Source: Paracoccus bogoriensis (lineage in GTDB: Bacteria > Pseudomonadota > Alphaproteobacteria > Rhodobacterales > Rhodobacteraceae). From it: a DNA stretch of 64,000 nucleotides. Shown here one piece after another: positions 44,890 to 54,537 of this stretch. Location: positions 1 to 64,000 of the forward strand of contig NZ_JAHYSR010000019.1 in the NCBI RefSeq assembly GCF_019431455.1, in the 5' to 3' direction. The stretch's first letter is position 1, and every line of letters starts with the position of its first letter. A program made the translations under genes and the position numbers. Below the pieces are notes generated by a model. That model searched no databases. It saw nothing but the letters and a program-made list of their open reading frames with translations, and was not told the DNA's origin.

Positions 44890-45239
44890 AGCGGCAGAAG
44901 CGCGCAGGCGACGCGGCGGCCTTCGGAACGCGTGACGTTGTAGGTGCGCGCGGCGTTGGGCGAGGGCATGGCCTCGGCGCGGATGCCCGCCTGGCCCAGA
45001 CGGTCGAAGAGGCCGCGCGGCGGATAGGCGGGCTGGGCGCCTGTGCCCAGAAACAGCACATCGACGCGGCCTGCCAGCGCCAGCAGCGCAGCCTCATCGC
45101 CCAAGCCGCCCCAAGGCTGGCCCTGATCGCCCTCGACCAGGACCGGGCCGCGGATCACTTGCCCTGCGACGCGGAAAAAGCCCGGGCCGTATCCCTGAAT
45201 GATGGCGTCGCCGCTGAAATCGCTGGGACTGAGGGCCAT
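44886..45239 (-). CDS. Mth938-like domain protein (DUF498)
   Basis: This 117-aa protein has the Mth938/DUF498 fold: [40 protein letters not shown] and [20 protein letters not shown]. The family includes NDUFAF3, a complex I assembly factor in mitochondria; the bacterial role is unclear but a link to membrane assembly is plausible because the gene is commonly found beside secDF, as here. It overlaps secF by one base (TGATG) and ccmA by four. Confidence 0.9.
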   Translation of the reverse strand: MALSPSDFSGDAIIQGYGPGFFRVAGQVIRGPVLVEGDQGQPWGGLGDEAALLALAGRVDVLFLGTGAQPAYPPRGLFDRLGQAGIRAEAMPSPNAARTYNVTRSEGRRVACALLPL

Positions 45240-46240
45240 CAGACCTCCTCGGCGCCTTCAAAGGGCGATTTCACGCGTTTCTTGCGGCCTTCCTGGGTTT
45301 CGGGATCATCCTTGTTCCAGTTGCGCTTGACGCCCAGCCACAGCACGAAGTTCTTGGCGACGTAGATCGAGGAATAGGTGCCGATCAGGATGCCGAAGGT
45401 GATCGCAAAGACAAAGCCCCGGATCACGTCGCCGCCCAGGACCAGAAGCGCGATCAGCGCCAGAAGCGTGGTGCCCGAGGTCATGACCGTGCGCGACAGA
45501 GTCTCGTTCACGGACAGGTTCATCACCTCGCGCAGGGCACGCTTCTTGTATTTCATCAGGTTCTCGCGCAGGCGGTCGAACACGACGACGGTGTCGTTGA
45601 TCGAATAGCCCACAATGGTCAAGAGCGCCGCCACCGTCGCCAGATCGAAGCGGATCTGGAACAGCGCGAAGACGCCCATCGTGATCAGCACGTCATGGAC
45701 CAGCGACACGATGGCCCCGACCGAGAACTGCCATTCGAAGCGCAGCCAGATGTAGATCGAGATCGCCACCAGCGCCGCGAGGACCGCGTAGATCGCGGTG
45801 CGGATCAGCTCGCCCGAGACCTTGGGACCAACCGATTCGACCGACGGGAAGGTGATCGAGGGATCGACCTGCTGCAACGCGGCCTCGATGGCGCGGATCG
45901 TCTCGGGCGAGACGGATTCGACGCCGTCCTGCGCGCTGATGCGGACCTGAGCCACATGCTGGTCGGCGCGGAAGCCCGGATCGAAGACCTGCGTGATGGA
46001 CACGTCACCCAGATCCATCCCCGACAATGCCGCGCGATAGGCGGCGACATCGACGGGCTGGGTCGCCTCGGTCCGGATGGTGGTGCCGCCGCGGAAGTCG
46101 ATGCCGAAATTCAGCCCGTTCACGAACAGCACGATGACCGAGGCGATCATCATCAGCGCCGACAGGCCGAAGGTCAGCTTCTGCCAGCGGAAAAAGTCGA
46201 TGCGCGTGTCCGAGGGGACCAGTTTCAGACGGAAGCCCAT
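45239..46240 (-). CDS. secF: Protein translocase subunit SecF
   Basis: SecF (333 aa) with SecD uses the proton gradient to pull exported proteins into the periplasm. It has six membrane segments, a first periplasmic domain after LNFGIDFRGGTTI, and the conserved RND block VGYSINDTVVVFDRLRENLM. It starts 1 nt after the secD stop. The C-terminus is basic (GRKKRVKSPFEGAEEV). Confidence 0.97.
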   Translation of the reverse strand: MGFRLKLVPSDTRIDFFRWQKLTFGLSALMMIASVIVLFVNGLNFGIDFRGGTTIRTEATQPVDVAAYRAALSGMDLGDVSITQVFDPGFRADQHVAQVRISAQDGVESVSPETIRAIEAALQQVDPSITFPSVESVGPKVSGELIRTAIYAVLAALVAISIYIWLRFEWQFSVGAIVSLVHDVLITMGVFALFQIRFDLATVAALLTIVGYSINDTVVVFDRLRENLMKYKKRALREVMNLSVNETLSRTVMTSGTTLLALIALLVLGGDVIRGFVFAITFGILIGTYSSIYVAKNFVLWLGVKRNWNKDDPETQEGRKKRVKSPFEGAEEV

Positions 46241-46241
46241 G

Positions 46242-47906
46242 TTACACCTCGATCGTTTTCGGGCGCGCGCGCTCGAACCACATGATGGTCAGAAGGCGCG
46301 TGACGAACAGCGCCGTGAAGACCGACGTGATGATCCCCAGGCTGAGCGTCACCGCGAAGCCCTTGACCGGACCCGAGCCCAGCACGAACAGGATCGCCGC
46401 GACGATCAGGGTGGTGATGTTGGCGTCCACGATGGCCGACATCGCCTTTTCATAGCCCAGTTCGATGGCGCGGGCGGGGCCTTTGGCGGTCCGCAATTCC
46501 TCGCGGATGCGCTCGAACACCAGCACATTGGCATCGACCGCCATGCCGATGGTCAGAACGATCCCTGCAATGCCCGGCAGGGTCAGCGTCGCCCCGATGA
46601 CCGAGAGCAGCGCGAACAGGATCGCCATGTTCACGGCCAGCGCGACCGAGGCAAAGACCCCGAAGATGCCGTAGGACATGATGACCAGAACGATCACCGC
46701 CAGAAAGCCAACGGTGGCCGCGACCTTGCCCGCGTCGATGCTGTCCTGCCCCAGTTCGGGGCCGACCGTGCGTTCCTCGAGGAAGGTCAGTTCCGCCGGC
46801 AGCGCGCCCGCGCGCAGCAGGATCGCCAGTTGGCTGGCCTGTTCAAAGTTCATCGAGCCCGAGATCTGCCCCGACCCGGTGGTAATGGCCGAGCGGATGA
46901 CCGGGGCCGAGATGACCTCGTTATCCAGAACGATGGCGAAGGGCTGGCCGATATTGGCCGAGGTATAGGCCCCGAAGGCGCGCGCGCCGGTCGGGTTGAA
47001 GCGGAAATTGACCGAGGGTTGGCCATTCTCGTCCGTGCCGGGCATGGCATCGACCAGATCGTCCCCGGTGACGACGGGGCTGTCCTCGAGGATGTAGTAG
47101 AGGCCCGGATTGTCCAGCGAGGGCGCGATGATCTGACCCACGCCCGGCACGGTTTCGGGGTCCGAGGTCGTTCCGAGGACCGGGTTGAAGGTCAGCTGCG
47201 CCGTGGTGCCGATCAGCGCCTTCAGCTCGTCGGCCGAACCGATGCCCGGCACCTGGATCAGGATACGGTCCTCGCCCTGACGCATGATCGTCGGCTCGCG
47301 GGTGCCGACCTCATCGACACGGCGGCGGATGATCTCCAGCGATTGCTGGATGGTGCGGTCGTCGGTCATCGCCTTTTCGGCGTCCGACAACTGGATCCGC
47401 ATGACCGCCCCTTCCGAGGCGATGGCCAGCGATTGCTGGCCCGCGCCGGTCAGCGTGGTGACGGGCGTCGAAAAGCCGCGCGCAATCTCCAGCGCACGGG
47501 CCATCTGGTCGGGATTGCCGATCTCGATGGCCAGGACGCCGTCGGGCGCCTCGACCCGGCGGATCGCGCCGATCGTCTCGCGTTCGGCGGCCAGCGCCCG
47601 GCGCAGTTCCGGCCAGAGCGCATCGACGCGGCTCTTGTGGACCTGCTCGACCTGAACCTCGGCCAGAAGATGCGCGCCGCCGCGCAGATCGAGCCCCAGA
47701 TTGACCAGGCTGGAGGGCAACCAGTTCGGCCAGCCTTCCACCGCCGCCTGCAATTCCGGCGTGGTGACGCCGGTCGCCTCGATCCGGGCCTTGGCATCAT
47801 TATGCGCCTCGACGCGGGCGTAAAAGGCGTTGGGCATCGCGTAAAGCAGCCCGAGAAGGCAGATCCCGAGGATCAGGATGCGCTTCCAGCGGTCGATCTG
47901 AAGCAT
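46242..47906 (-). CDS. secD: Protein translocase subunit SecD
   Basis: SecD (554 aa) has an N-terminal helix, a large periplasmic domain beginning LDLRGGAHLLAEVQVEQ, and a C-terminal five-helix RND bundle with GIVLTIGMAVDANVLVFERI. It works with SecF and YajC late in Sec export. It lies 17 nt after yajC and directly before secF, the conserved yajC-secD-secF order. Confidence 0.97.
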   Translation of the reverse strand: MLQIDRWKRILILGICLLGLLYAMPNAFYARVEAHNDAKARIEATGVTTPELQAAVEGWPNWLPSSLVNLGLDLRGGAHLLAEVQVEQVHKSRVDALWPELRRALAAERETIGAIRRVEAPDGVLAIEIGNPDQMARALEIARGFSTPVTTLTGAGQQSLAIASEGAVMRIQLSDAEKAMTDDRTIQQSLEIIRRRVDEVGTREPTIMRQGEDRILIQVPGIGSADELKALIGTTAQLTFNPVLGTTSDPETVPGVGQIIAPSLDNPGLYYILEDSPVVTGDDLVDAMPGTDENGQPSVNFRFNPTGARAFGAYTSANIGQPFAIVLDNEVISAPVIRSAITTGSGQISGSMNFEQASQLAILLRAGALPAELTFLEERTVGPELGQDSIDAGKVAATVGFLAVIVLVIMSYGIFGVFASVALAVNMAILFALLSVIGATLTLPGIAGIVLTIGMAVDANVLVFERIREELRTAKGPARAIELGYEKAMSAIVDANITTLIVAAILFVLGSGPVKGFAVTLSLGIITSVFTALFVTRLLTIMWFERARPKTIEV

Positions 47907-47923
47907 TTTGGCTTGAGCCTTTT

Positions 47924-48256
47924 TCAGGAATTCGCGGTGACAGGCTCGGTCTTGTTGACGACCTGCGCGATGGTGCTGCGCACGACGCGGATGCGGACGC
48001 CCTGCGCGATCTCGACCTCGAGTTCATCGTCGCGCACGCTGGTCACCTTGCCCAGAACCCCCCCCTGAGTGACGACGTGATCGCCCTTTTTCAGCGCGCC
48101 GACCATCTCGCGATGCGCGCGCAGGCGTTTCTGCTGCGGGCGGATCATCAGGAAATACATGATCAGGAAGATCAGGATCAGCGGGATGAACTGCGCGAAG
48201 GCGGCTCCGGCACCGGGGCTGCCGGCGGCCTGGGCATAGGCGGGGGTCACGAACAT
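47924..48256 (-). CDS. yajC: Preprotein translocase subunit YajC
   Basis: YajC (110 aa) is a single-span membrane protein that joins SecDF. The family core FIPLILIFLIMYFLMIRPQQ (near residue 25) is followed by MVGALKKGDHVVTQGGVLGK. ATG at 48254-48256 (MFVTPAYAQAAG) has AAAGGA upstream. It is the first gene of the yajC-secDF-Mth938-ccm run. Confidence 0.95.
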   Translation of the reverse strand: MFVTPAYAQAAGSPGAGAAFAQFIPLILIFLIMYFLMIRPQQKRLRAHREMVGALKKGDHVVTQGGVLGKVTSVRDDELEVEIAQGVRIRVVRSTIAQVVNKTEPVTANS

Positions 48257-48413
48257 GCACGATCCTTTCGTCTGTCGGGACAGCGCCCCGATGGCGACGC
48301 CCCTGTCTGGATTGGCGCGCAACCTATCCGCGCCGCCCGCCCTTGGCAAGAAAGCGCCACCCCGCGCCGGGACAAGGCCCGCAAACGGCTTCGTGAACGC
48401 CCGTCAGCCGAAG

Positions 48414-49589
48414 TCAGCCATCTTCGGGGTGCAGCGGCTGTCCGCGTTCCACCAGACGCGCGAAGAAACTGGCCCCGACCGGGGACACGGCGTCATTGAA
48501 GTCATAACCGGGATTGTGCACGCCCGGCCCCTCGCCCTGGCCCAGGAACAAATAGCAGCCAGGGCGGGCATTCAGCATGTAGCTGAAATCCTCGGCCCCC
48601 ATCTCGCGCCCGGCCTCGGCATCGACGCGCGCCTCTCCGGCGATCTCGCGCGCGATCTCGGCGGCGAATTCGGTCTGTTCGGCGTCGTTCACGGTGGCGG
48701 GATAGCCCTGCTGGTAATCGAGGAGGATCTCGACCTCGTGCGCCATGCCCGCGCCATCGCAGATCTGCGTCATGCGGCGACGCACCATGTCGCGCACATG
48801 CGGCGCGAAGGTCCGCACCGTGCCGCAGATCCAGGCCGTATCCGGCACCACATTGTCGGCGCTGCCGGTATGGATCTGCGTGACCGAGACGACAAGATCC
48901 TCCAGCGCGTGGTGGTTGCGGCTGGTGATGGTCTGGATGGCCTGCACGACCGCCACGGCGGCGACGACCGGATCGGCGGTCAGATGCGGCAGCGCGCCAT
49001 GCCCGCCCCGGCCCTTGATGTGGATGTCGAAGCGGTCCACCGCCGCCATGATCGGGCCAGGCCTGGTCTGGAACGTGCCCTCGGGCTGGCCGGGATTGTT
49101 GTGCAGCGCAAAGACGCGGGCGATGTCGAAGCGGTCCATGATCCCCTCCTGGACCATGGCGTCGCCGCCGCCGCCATCCTCCTCGGCGGGCTGGAAGATC
49201 AGCGCAACCCGGCCCGCGAAATTGCGCGTCTCGGCCAGATAGCGCGCGGCACCCAGCAGCATCGTGGTGTGGCCGTCATGGCCGCAGCCATGCATCCGCC
49301 CCGGCACGGTCGAGGCCCATTCGGCGCCCGTCGTCTCGTCCATGGGCAGGGCGTCCATGTCGGCACGCAGCCCGATGGTCGGGCCAGGGGCCTGCCCGTT
49401 GATGATCGCAACGATACCGGTCCGGGCGATCCCTTCGTAAAGCTCATCCACGCCGAATTCGCGCAGGCGTTCGGCCACGAAGGCCGCGGTCTGGTGGCAG
49501 TCGAAGCCCAGTTCCGGGTGCTGGTGCAGGTGGCGCCGCCAGGCGGCCATGTCGGGGGCGAAATCGGCAATGCGGTTCAGGACGGGCAT
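48414..49589 (-). CDS. M20-family amidohydrolase (hippurate/peptide deacylase-like)
   Basis: This 391-aa metalloenzyme belongs to the M20D amidohydrolases (hippurate hydrolase, AbgA/B, acetyldiaminopimelate-deacetylase-like). Visible metal residues: DMDALP (78-82), HGCGHDGH (100-107) and the EE pair at 136-137; the dimerisation domain carries KGRGGHGALPHLTADPV. No signal peptide. The substrate cannot be fixed from sequence. It starts at 49587-49589, divergent from mazG across 64 nt. Confidence 0.88.
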   Translation of the reverse strand: MPVLNRIADFAPDMAAWRRHLHQHPELGFDCHQTAAFVAERLREFGVDELYEGIARTGIVAIINGQAPGPTIGLRADMDALPMDETTGAEWASTVPGRMHGCGHDGHTTMLLGAARYLAETRNFAGRVALIFQPAEEDGGGGDAMVQEGIMDRFDIARVFALHNNPGQPEGTFQTRPGPIMAAVDRFDIHIKGRGGHGALPHLTADPVVAAVAVVQAIQTITSRNHHALEDLVVSVTQIHTGSADNVVPDTAWICGTVRTFAPHVRDMVRRRMTQICDGAGMAHEVEILLDYQQGYPATVNDAEQTEFAAEIAREIAGEARVDAEAGREMGAEDFSYMLNARPGCYLFLGQGEGPGVHNPGYDFNDAVSPVGASFFARLVERGQPLHPEDG

Positions 49590-49653
49590 GTGGACTTGCG
49601 CCTTTCTGTATGGCAGTCGGGGGGCCATTGTCCTCTTGCCGATGGGAATTGCA

Positions 49654-50460
49654 ATGGCCGCCGCTCGTGACCCCGAAGCCGAGATCACCCGCCTCTTGGG
49701 CATCATGGCCGCCCTGCGCGACCCGCAGACCGGCTGTCCCTGGGATATCGAGCAGGATTTCGCCTCGATCGCGCCCTACACGATCGAAGAGGCGCACGAG
49801 GTCGAGGACGCGATCCAGCGTCAGGCCTGGGACGAGCTGCCCGGAGAACTGGGCGATCTGCTGCTTCAGGTCGTCTTTCACGCCCAGATGGCGCATGAGG
49901 CCGGAATGTTCGACTTCGCCGATTGCGCAGCCGCGATCAGCGACAAGCTGATCTTTCGTCACCCGCATGTCTTCGGAGATGAATCCCGCGACAAGTCGGC
50001 CGAGCAGCAGGTCAGGGACTGGGAGGCGATCAAGGCCGCCGAGCGCGCCGGCAAGGCCGAAGGCGGCACGCTGGACGGGGTCGCGCTTGGCCTGCCGGCG
50101 CTGACGCGGGCGCTGAAGCTGCAGAACCGCGCCGCGCGGGTGGGCTTCGACTGGCCCGATGCGGGCGACGTGCTGGAGAAGATCGCCGAGGAAGCCGCCG
50201 AACTGGTCGAGGCGCGCGACAGGCTTGGACCCGAGGCGATGGAGGAGGAATTCGGCGATCTTCTGTTTGCGATGGCGAACCTTGCGCGGCATCTCAAGGT
50301 CGATCCCGAAGCCGCCCTGCGCCGCGCCAATGCCAAGTTCACCCGCCGCTTTCAGGCAATCGAGGCCGCCCTTGCCAGGACCGGCCGCCGCCCCGAGGAT
50401 AGCGACCTGGCCGAGATGGACCGGCTGTGGCAAGAGGCCAAGGCCGCCGAACGGACCTAG
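49654..50460 (+). CDS. mazG: Nucleoside triphosphate pyrophosphohydrolase
   Basis: MazG (268 aa) hydrolyses (d)NTPs to monophosphates and pyrophosphate in housekeeping of the nucleotide pool. Two MazG domains are seen: PQTGCPWDIEQDFASIAPYT, with YTIEEAHEVEDAI and LPGELGDLLLQVVFHAQM holding the Mg-binding EExxE...ExxD; and a second with EKIAEEAAELVEARD and EEEFGDLLFAMANLARHL. ATG at 49654 is preferred (GGGAA upstream); 49642 is possible. It converges on the TauE/SafE gene. Confidence 0.95.
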   Translation: MAAARDPEAEITRLLGIMAALRDPQTGCPWDIEQDFASIAPYTIEEAHEVEDAIQRQAWDELPGELGDLLLQVVFHAQMAHEAGMFDFADCAAAISDKLIFRHPHVFGDESRDKSAEQQVRDWEAIKAAERAGKAEGGTLDGVALGLPALTRALKLQNRAARVGFDWPDAGDVLEKIAEEAAELVEARDRLGPEAMEEEFGDLLFAMANLARHLKVDPEAALRRANAKFTRRFQAIEAALARTGRRPEDSDLAEMDRLWQEAKAAERT

Positions 50461-51266
50461 CCCATCAGCGCCTTTCGCAGCATGTTCAGGCCGACCAGCA
50501 GCAGAAAGATCGCGAAATAGCGTTTCAGCCGCCTGGCATCAGTGCGATGCGCCAGCGCCGCGCCCATCGGCGCCGTGATCAGCGTCATCGCGATGGTCAG
50601 GAAGAACGCGGGCAGGTTCACTGATCCAAGCGTGTAGGGCAGCGCATTGCCGGTGGGCATGAACAGGAACAGCGCCACCGACGGCACCGCGATCAGCACG
50701 CCAAAGCCCGCCGCCGTGGCCACCGCGCGGTGGATCGGGCGGCCGTGCAGCGTCATCAGCGGCACGCCGATGCTGCCGCCGCCGATCCCCAGCAGCACCG
50801 ATACGAAACCCGTGAAAGGCGAAAGGATCCAGCGCCACAGACCCCCGGGCATCTCGTCGGCCAGCCGCCAATGGGGGCGCGACACCGCCATGTAGAGCGC
50901 GATGACCGCGATCAGGACGCCAAAGATGATCTGCAGCGTTTCGGTCCGCAGCGCGCCCACGGTCAGCGCGCCAAACCCCGCGCCAAGGGCGATGCCCGGC
51001 GCCCAGCTGCGCAGGATGTCCCAATCGACCGCGCCCTTGCGCTGATGGGCCATCACGGACCGCGCCGAGGTCACGATGATCGTCGCCAGCGACGTGGCCA
51101 GCGCGATCTGCATCACACCCGCACCGCCAAAGCCCGCCAGCGTGAAGACGTAGAAATAGGCCGGGACCAGCACGATGCCGCCCCCAACCCCCAGTAGGCC
51201 GGCCAGGATGCCCGCAAAGGCTCCGGTCGCGGCAAGGCCGATGACGGCCGGGATCAGTTCGCTCAT
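50457..51266 (-). CDS. TauE/SafE-family membrane permease
   Basis: This 269-aa protein has about eight hydrophobic segments and the two glycine-rich repeats of the TauE/SafE (DUF81) family: GILAGLLGVGGGIVLVPAYF near residue 20 and GFVSVLLGIGGGSIGVPLMT near residue 155. Family members export sulfite, sulfoacetate or related anions; here the substrate is unknown and no sulfur gene is adjacent. It is just downstream of dusA on the same strand. Confidence 0.9.
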   Translation of the reverse strand: MSELIPAVIGLAATGAFAGILAGLLGVGGGIVLVPAYFYVFTLAGFGGAGVMQIALATSLATIIVTSARSVMAHQRKGAVDWDILRSWAPGIALGAGFGALTVGALRTETLQIIFGVLIAVIALYMAVSRPHWRLADEMPGGLWRWILSPFTGFVSVLLGIGGGSIGVPLMTLHGRPIHRAVATAAGFGVLIAVPSVALFLFMPTGNALPYTLGSVNLPAFFLTIAMTLITAPMGAALAHRTDARRLKRYFAIFLLLVGLNMLRKALMG

Positions 51267-51275
51267 GGTGACTGC

Positions 51276-52283
51276 CTAGCCCGGCATTGCGGCGGATGCC
51301 AGCGCCTCGTTGCCGGCCGCCTGAACCTGAGCCAGGGCGGCGTCATAGACCTCGATCCCGCCCTTCGCCGCACCCTCGGAAAGCGTGCGTTTCCAGCCAC
51401 GCGCGCCGGGCCGCCCGTGGAACAGGCCCAGCATGTGGCGGGCGAAGTGGTGCAGCCGCCCCCCCTGACTTAGATGCTCGGTGATGATCGGCCGCATCGC
51501 CTGCGCGGCCTCGACCGGGTCGGCAAAGGGCGGCGCCGCGCCCCACAGCGCATCTGCTGCGCCAAGGATCGCCCAGGGCTGGTGATAGGCCGCGCGTCCT
51601 ACCATGACGCCGTCCATGATCCTCAACTGGTCGCGCACCATGTCCATATCCGCGATGCCGCCGTTGATCGACAGGTGCATGTCGGGAAAAGCGCGCTTCA
51701 TCGCATGGACCAGATCATAATCCAGCGGCGGCACCTCGCGGTTCTCGCGCGGGCTGAGGCCCTTCAGCCAGGCCTTGCGGGCATGAATCGTCATGCGCCT
51801 GATCCCCGCCGCGCGCATCGTGGCCACGAAGCCGGGCAGCACTTCGCCCGGATCCTGGTCATCGACGCCGATGCGACATTTGACCGTGACCTCGACCGGG
51901 CTGACGGCCTGCATCGCCGCGACACATTCGGCCACAAGTTGCGGCGCCTTCATCAGGACCGCGCCGAAACAGCCCGATTGCACACGATCACTGGGGCAGC
52001 CGACATTCAGGTTGATCTCGTCATAGCCCCAATCCGCGGCAATGCGGGTCGCCTGGCGCAGTTCGGCCGGGTCGGACCCGCCCAGTTGCAGCGCGACCGG
52101 ATGTTCGGCCGCGTCGTGATCCAGAAGCCGCGCGCGGTCGCCATGGATGACCGCCGCTGCCGTCACCATCTCGGTATAAAGTAGCGCTCGGCGTGACAAC
52201 AGGCGGTGAAACCGGCGGCAGGCGCTGTCGGTCCAGTCCATCATGGGCGCCACGGATAGCCTGTATGATTGCTTGTCGGTCAT
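51276..52283 (-). CDS. dusA: tRNA-dihydrouridine(20/20a) synthase
   Basis: DusA (335 aa) reduces uridines 20 and 20a in the tRNA D loop with FMN and NADPH. The TIM barrel starts RLSVAPMMDWTDSACRRFHR; the active Cys is in NLNVGCPSDRVQSGCFGAVL, and FMN/substrate residues are in MTIHARKAWLKGLSPREN and LSINGGIADMDMV. The DusA-type KAWLxGLSPxENR motif distinguishes it from DusB and DusC. A 577-bp gap precedes it. Confidence 0.95.
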   Translation of the reverse strand: MTDKQSYRLSVAPMMDWTDSACRRFHRLLSRRALLYTEMVTAAAVIHGDRARLLDHDAAEHPVALQLGGSDPAELRQATRIAADWGYDEINLNVGCPSDRVQSGCFGAVLMKAPQLVAECVAAMQAVSPVEVTVKCRIGVDDQDPGEVLPGFVATMRAAGIRRMTIHARKAWLKGLSPRENREVPPLDYDLVHAMKRAFPDMHLSINGGIADMDMVRDQLRIMDGVMVGRAAYHQPWAILGAADALWGAAPPFADPVEAAQAMRPIITEHLSQGGRLHHFARHMLGLFHGRPGARGWKRTLSEGAAKGGIEVYDAALAQVQAAGNEALASAAMPG

Positions 52284-52860
52284 GATCCTGCTTCCATGAT
52301 CCCGCAGGCCGCCTGATCCCGTTCAGCGACCTGGGTCACCATCCTATAGCCGATCCCTGCGCCGCAGGGAAACCGCCGCGCCAGAACAACGCGGCGACGC
52401 CGGGACGCGACCGGCCGCACAGAAGCCTCGGAACCGGGAAAAACCCCTGGCAGGTCCTTGGCAGCCCGCCTTGGCTCTGCAATATCCGCCCGCCCGCACT
52501 CTGACCGTATCGGACCTCGGGCGGGGCCGCACAGGGCATGTCGGTCGCTGGAGACCAGGCCGGAACGCCTCTGACCCATCGAAACCACGTCTGGCGACAG
52601 GGGGATGTGACGCGGGTCAGCCTCCTTGCCGCCGCCCTGACGCCGCGGAGGGGCAAGCGCCTGCCATTCGCACGGAAACATCGTCCCTGCACAGGCCAAC
52701 AGGCCGCCCCTGCCCCAGGGTCAGGGTCCGCACAAGCGATCCCGGATCAGCTTGCGCAGCCCGACGATCATGCGCAGAAGCGACAGGCCCCAAACGACAG
52801 CCGCCCCGCCATCCCGGTCGGCGGCGGTCATGACCGCGCCCTGTCCCGACGGACCTCCGA
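52284..52860. other. 577-bp gap without a convincing gene
   Basis: Between dusA and the sorbosone-dehydrogenase-like gene I see no gene I would trust. A 36-codon minus ORF (52721-52831) reads MTAADRDGGAAVVWGLSLLR and ends LIRDRLCGP, just past the stop at 52861; it has a GGAGG about 20 nt upstream, too far for a good start, and could be a gene remnant. A 20-codon ORF ends at the dusA start. The long frames on both strands here have no recognisable domain. Confidence 0.5.
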
Positions 52861-54150
52861 TCAGGCCGCCGTCACCCGCCAGATCACGTCGCCCACGTCA
52901 TCGGCCATCAGCAGCGACCGCCCATCGGCGCCGACGGCCACGCCCACTGGCCGGCCAAAGGCCAGCTTCTCGTCATCGGACAGGAAGCCTGTCAGGATGT
53001 CGCGTGGCGGGCCGCTCGGAGCGCCCCCTTCGAAAGGCACGAAGATCAGCTTGTAGCCGCTGAGCTTCGAGCGGTTCCACGATCCATGCTGGCCGATCAC
53101 CATGCCCGCGCCGAAACCGGGCAGCGTGCCCTCGGGCATCCAGCACAACCCCAGCGAGGCGGTGTGACCGCCAAGGGCGTAATCGGGCCGGATCGCGCGG
53201 GCCACCATCTCTGGATCCTGCGGCACGCGGTCATCGACAATGTCGCCCCAATAGCAATAGGGCCAGCCATAGAAGCCGCCGTCCTGAACCGAGGTCAGGT
53301 AATCGGGCGGCGTCTCGTCGCCCAGACCGTCGCGCTCGTTCACGACCGTCCACAGCGCGCCGGTCGACGGTTCCCATGCCATGCCGACCGGGTTGCGCAG
53401 GCCGGATGCGAAGATGCGCGCATCGCCCGTCTCGAGGTCCAGTTCCCAGATCGCGGCGCGACCTTCCTCGACCTCGATCCCTTCATCGGCGATGTTGCTC
53501 AGCGAACCGACGCCGGCATAGAGCTTGCGCCCATCGGGCGAGGCCAGCAGGCTACGGGTCCAATGGCCATGTGGCTTGAACGAGACCAGTCGCCGCCCTT
53601 CGCCCTGCAACGCCGTTTCGCCGGGTTTGTAATCGAAGGCCAGAACGCCATCGGTGTTGCCCAGATAGAACCGATCGCCCACCAGGGCCATGCCGAAGGG
53701 CTGGTTCTGGTTCTGCACGAAGGGGGTGCGGAACTCGGCCACGCCATCATGATCTGAGTCGCGCAGCAGCGTCACGCGATTGGCACTGGTGCCGATGGCG
53801 CGGGCGCGGCGCATCACGGCCTGCGCGGCATGATCCATCAGCGTTTTCGGCGGGCCGGGCTGTTCCTTGGATTCGGCCACCAGCACATCCCCATTGGGCA
53901 GAACCTCGATCCAGCGGGGATGGTCCAGCCCGGTGGCAAAGGCGTTGACGCGCAACCCCGGCGCAGCCGTCGGCACATGCCCATCGACCCAGCCATGCGC
54001 TGCTGGCATCTTCAGCGTCATGATGCCCTGCTTGCGCGGCGCGGGGATCTGCGGGCGCGGGCCCATGGCCGGCTGATCCGGCGCGCCCACGCGCCGCATC
54101 AGCGCGACGGCACCGCCCACGGCGACGGCGGCCTTGGCAAGAAACTGCAT
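52861..54150 (-). CDS. Sorbosone dehydrogenase / PQQ-type sugar dehydrogenase-like protein
   Basis: This 429-aa protein has a six-bladed beta-propeller layout of the L-sorbosone/soluble glucose dehydrogenase family: GLDHPRWIEVLPNGDVLVAE, RNPVGMAWEPSTGALWTVVN, VIGQHGSWNRSKLSGYKLIF and a final DVGDVIWRVTAA. A hydrophobic N-terminus (FLAKAAVAVGGAVALM) suggests export. PQQ use is a family property not proven here, and no pqq gene is in the window. It is a single gene. Confidence 0.82.
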   Translation of the reverse strand: MQFLAKAAVAVGGAVALMRRVGAPDQPAMGPRPQIPAPRKQGIMTLKMPAAHGWVDGHVPTAAPGLRVNAFATGLDHPRWIEVLPNGDVLVAESKEQPGPPKTLMDHAAQAVMRRARAIGTSANRVTLLRDSDHDGVAEFRTPFVQNQNQPFGMALVGDRFYLGNTDGVLAFDYKPGETALQGEGRRLVSFKPHGHWTRSLLASPDGRKLYAGVGSLSNIADEGIEVEEGRAAIWELDLETGDARIFASGLRNPVGMAWEPSTGALWTVVNERDGLGDETPPDYLTSVQDGGFYGWPYCYWGDIVDDRVPQDPEMVARAIRPDYALGGHTASLGLCWMPEGTLPGFGAGMVIGQHGSWNRSKLSGYKLIFVPFEGGAPSGPPRDILTGFLSDDEKLAFGRPVGVAVGADGRSLLMADDVGDVIWRVTAA

Positions 54151-54354
54151 TCCCTTCCTCCCTGTTGTCCGATGCTGGCAGAGACAATCCAGACCAGCAG
54201 CAGAAGCCGCAGGCCAACAACGCCTGACCAGCCGAGTGGTTCAGCGCATGGCATCCCTTGCGCGCATGGCGCGGCGACAGCGTCGCAAAGGCCGCACGCT
54301 GCCTTGCAGAAGCAGCTCTTCTCGAGACAGGCCGGCGATGGTCTGGATGGAGAA

Positions 54355-54431
54355 TGGCGGACCCGGAGCGATTCGAACGCCCGACCCCCAGATTCGTAGT
54401 CTGGTGCTCTATCCAGCTGAGCTACGGGTCC
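54355..54431 (-). tRNA. tRNA-Arg (anticodon ACG)
   Basis: A 77-nt cloverleaf with encoded CCA (54355-54357). Acceptor GGACCCG/CGGGTCC; anticodon stem CCAGA/TCTGG around CTACGAA, giving ACG, the inosine-modified arginine tRNA. The T arm has GTTCGAA. Confidence 0.97.
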
Positions 54432-54445
54432 GTCTTGAGGCGGTC

Positions 54446-54473
54446 AACTAACCGTCACGTCCAAGGAGTGCAA
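54446..54473 (-). promoter_or_regulatory. Possible promoter of tRNA-Arg
   Basis: Minus-strand TTGCAC (54468-54473), 16 nt, TTAGTT (54446-54451), ending 14 nt before the tRNA. The same -10 hexamer and spacing occur before rpmH. Confidence 0.45.
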
Positions 54474-54504
54474 GGGCAAAAAACCACAAAAGGCATCCCG
54501 GCTG

Positions 54505-54537
54505 AAAAAAAGCGCCCGGGGTCAGCCGGTCGGCGCC
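54505..54537 (-). terminator. Terminator of the histidine kinase gene
   Basis: On the minus strand a GC stem with five closing pairs (GCGCC...GGCGC) spans the stop codon of the kinase and is followed by seven T (54511-54505). An alternative CCGGCTGA/TCAGCCGG pairing spans the T-run. Confidence 0.55.

Noticed and set aside
52280..52699. 139-codon minus ORF before dusA
   Set aside because: Cys/Arg/Gly/Pro-rich chance frame without a start signal or domain; noted in the gap entry instead.
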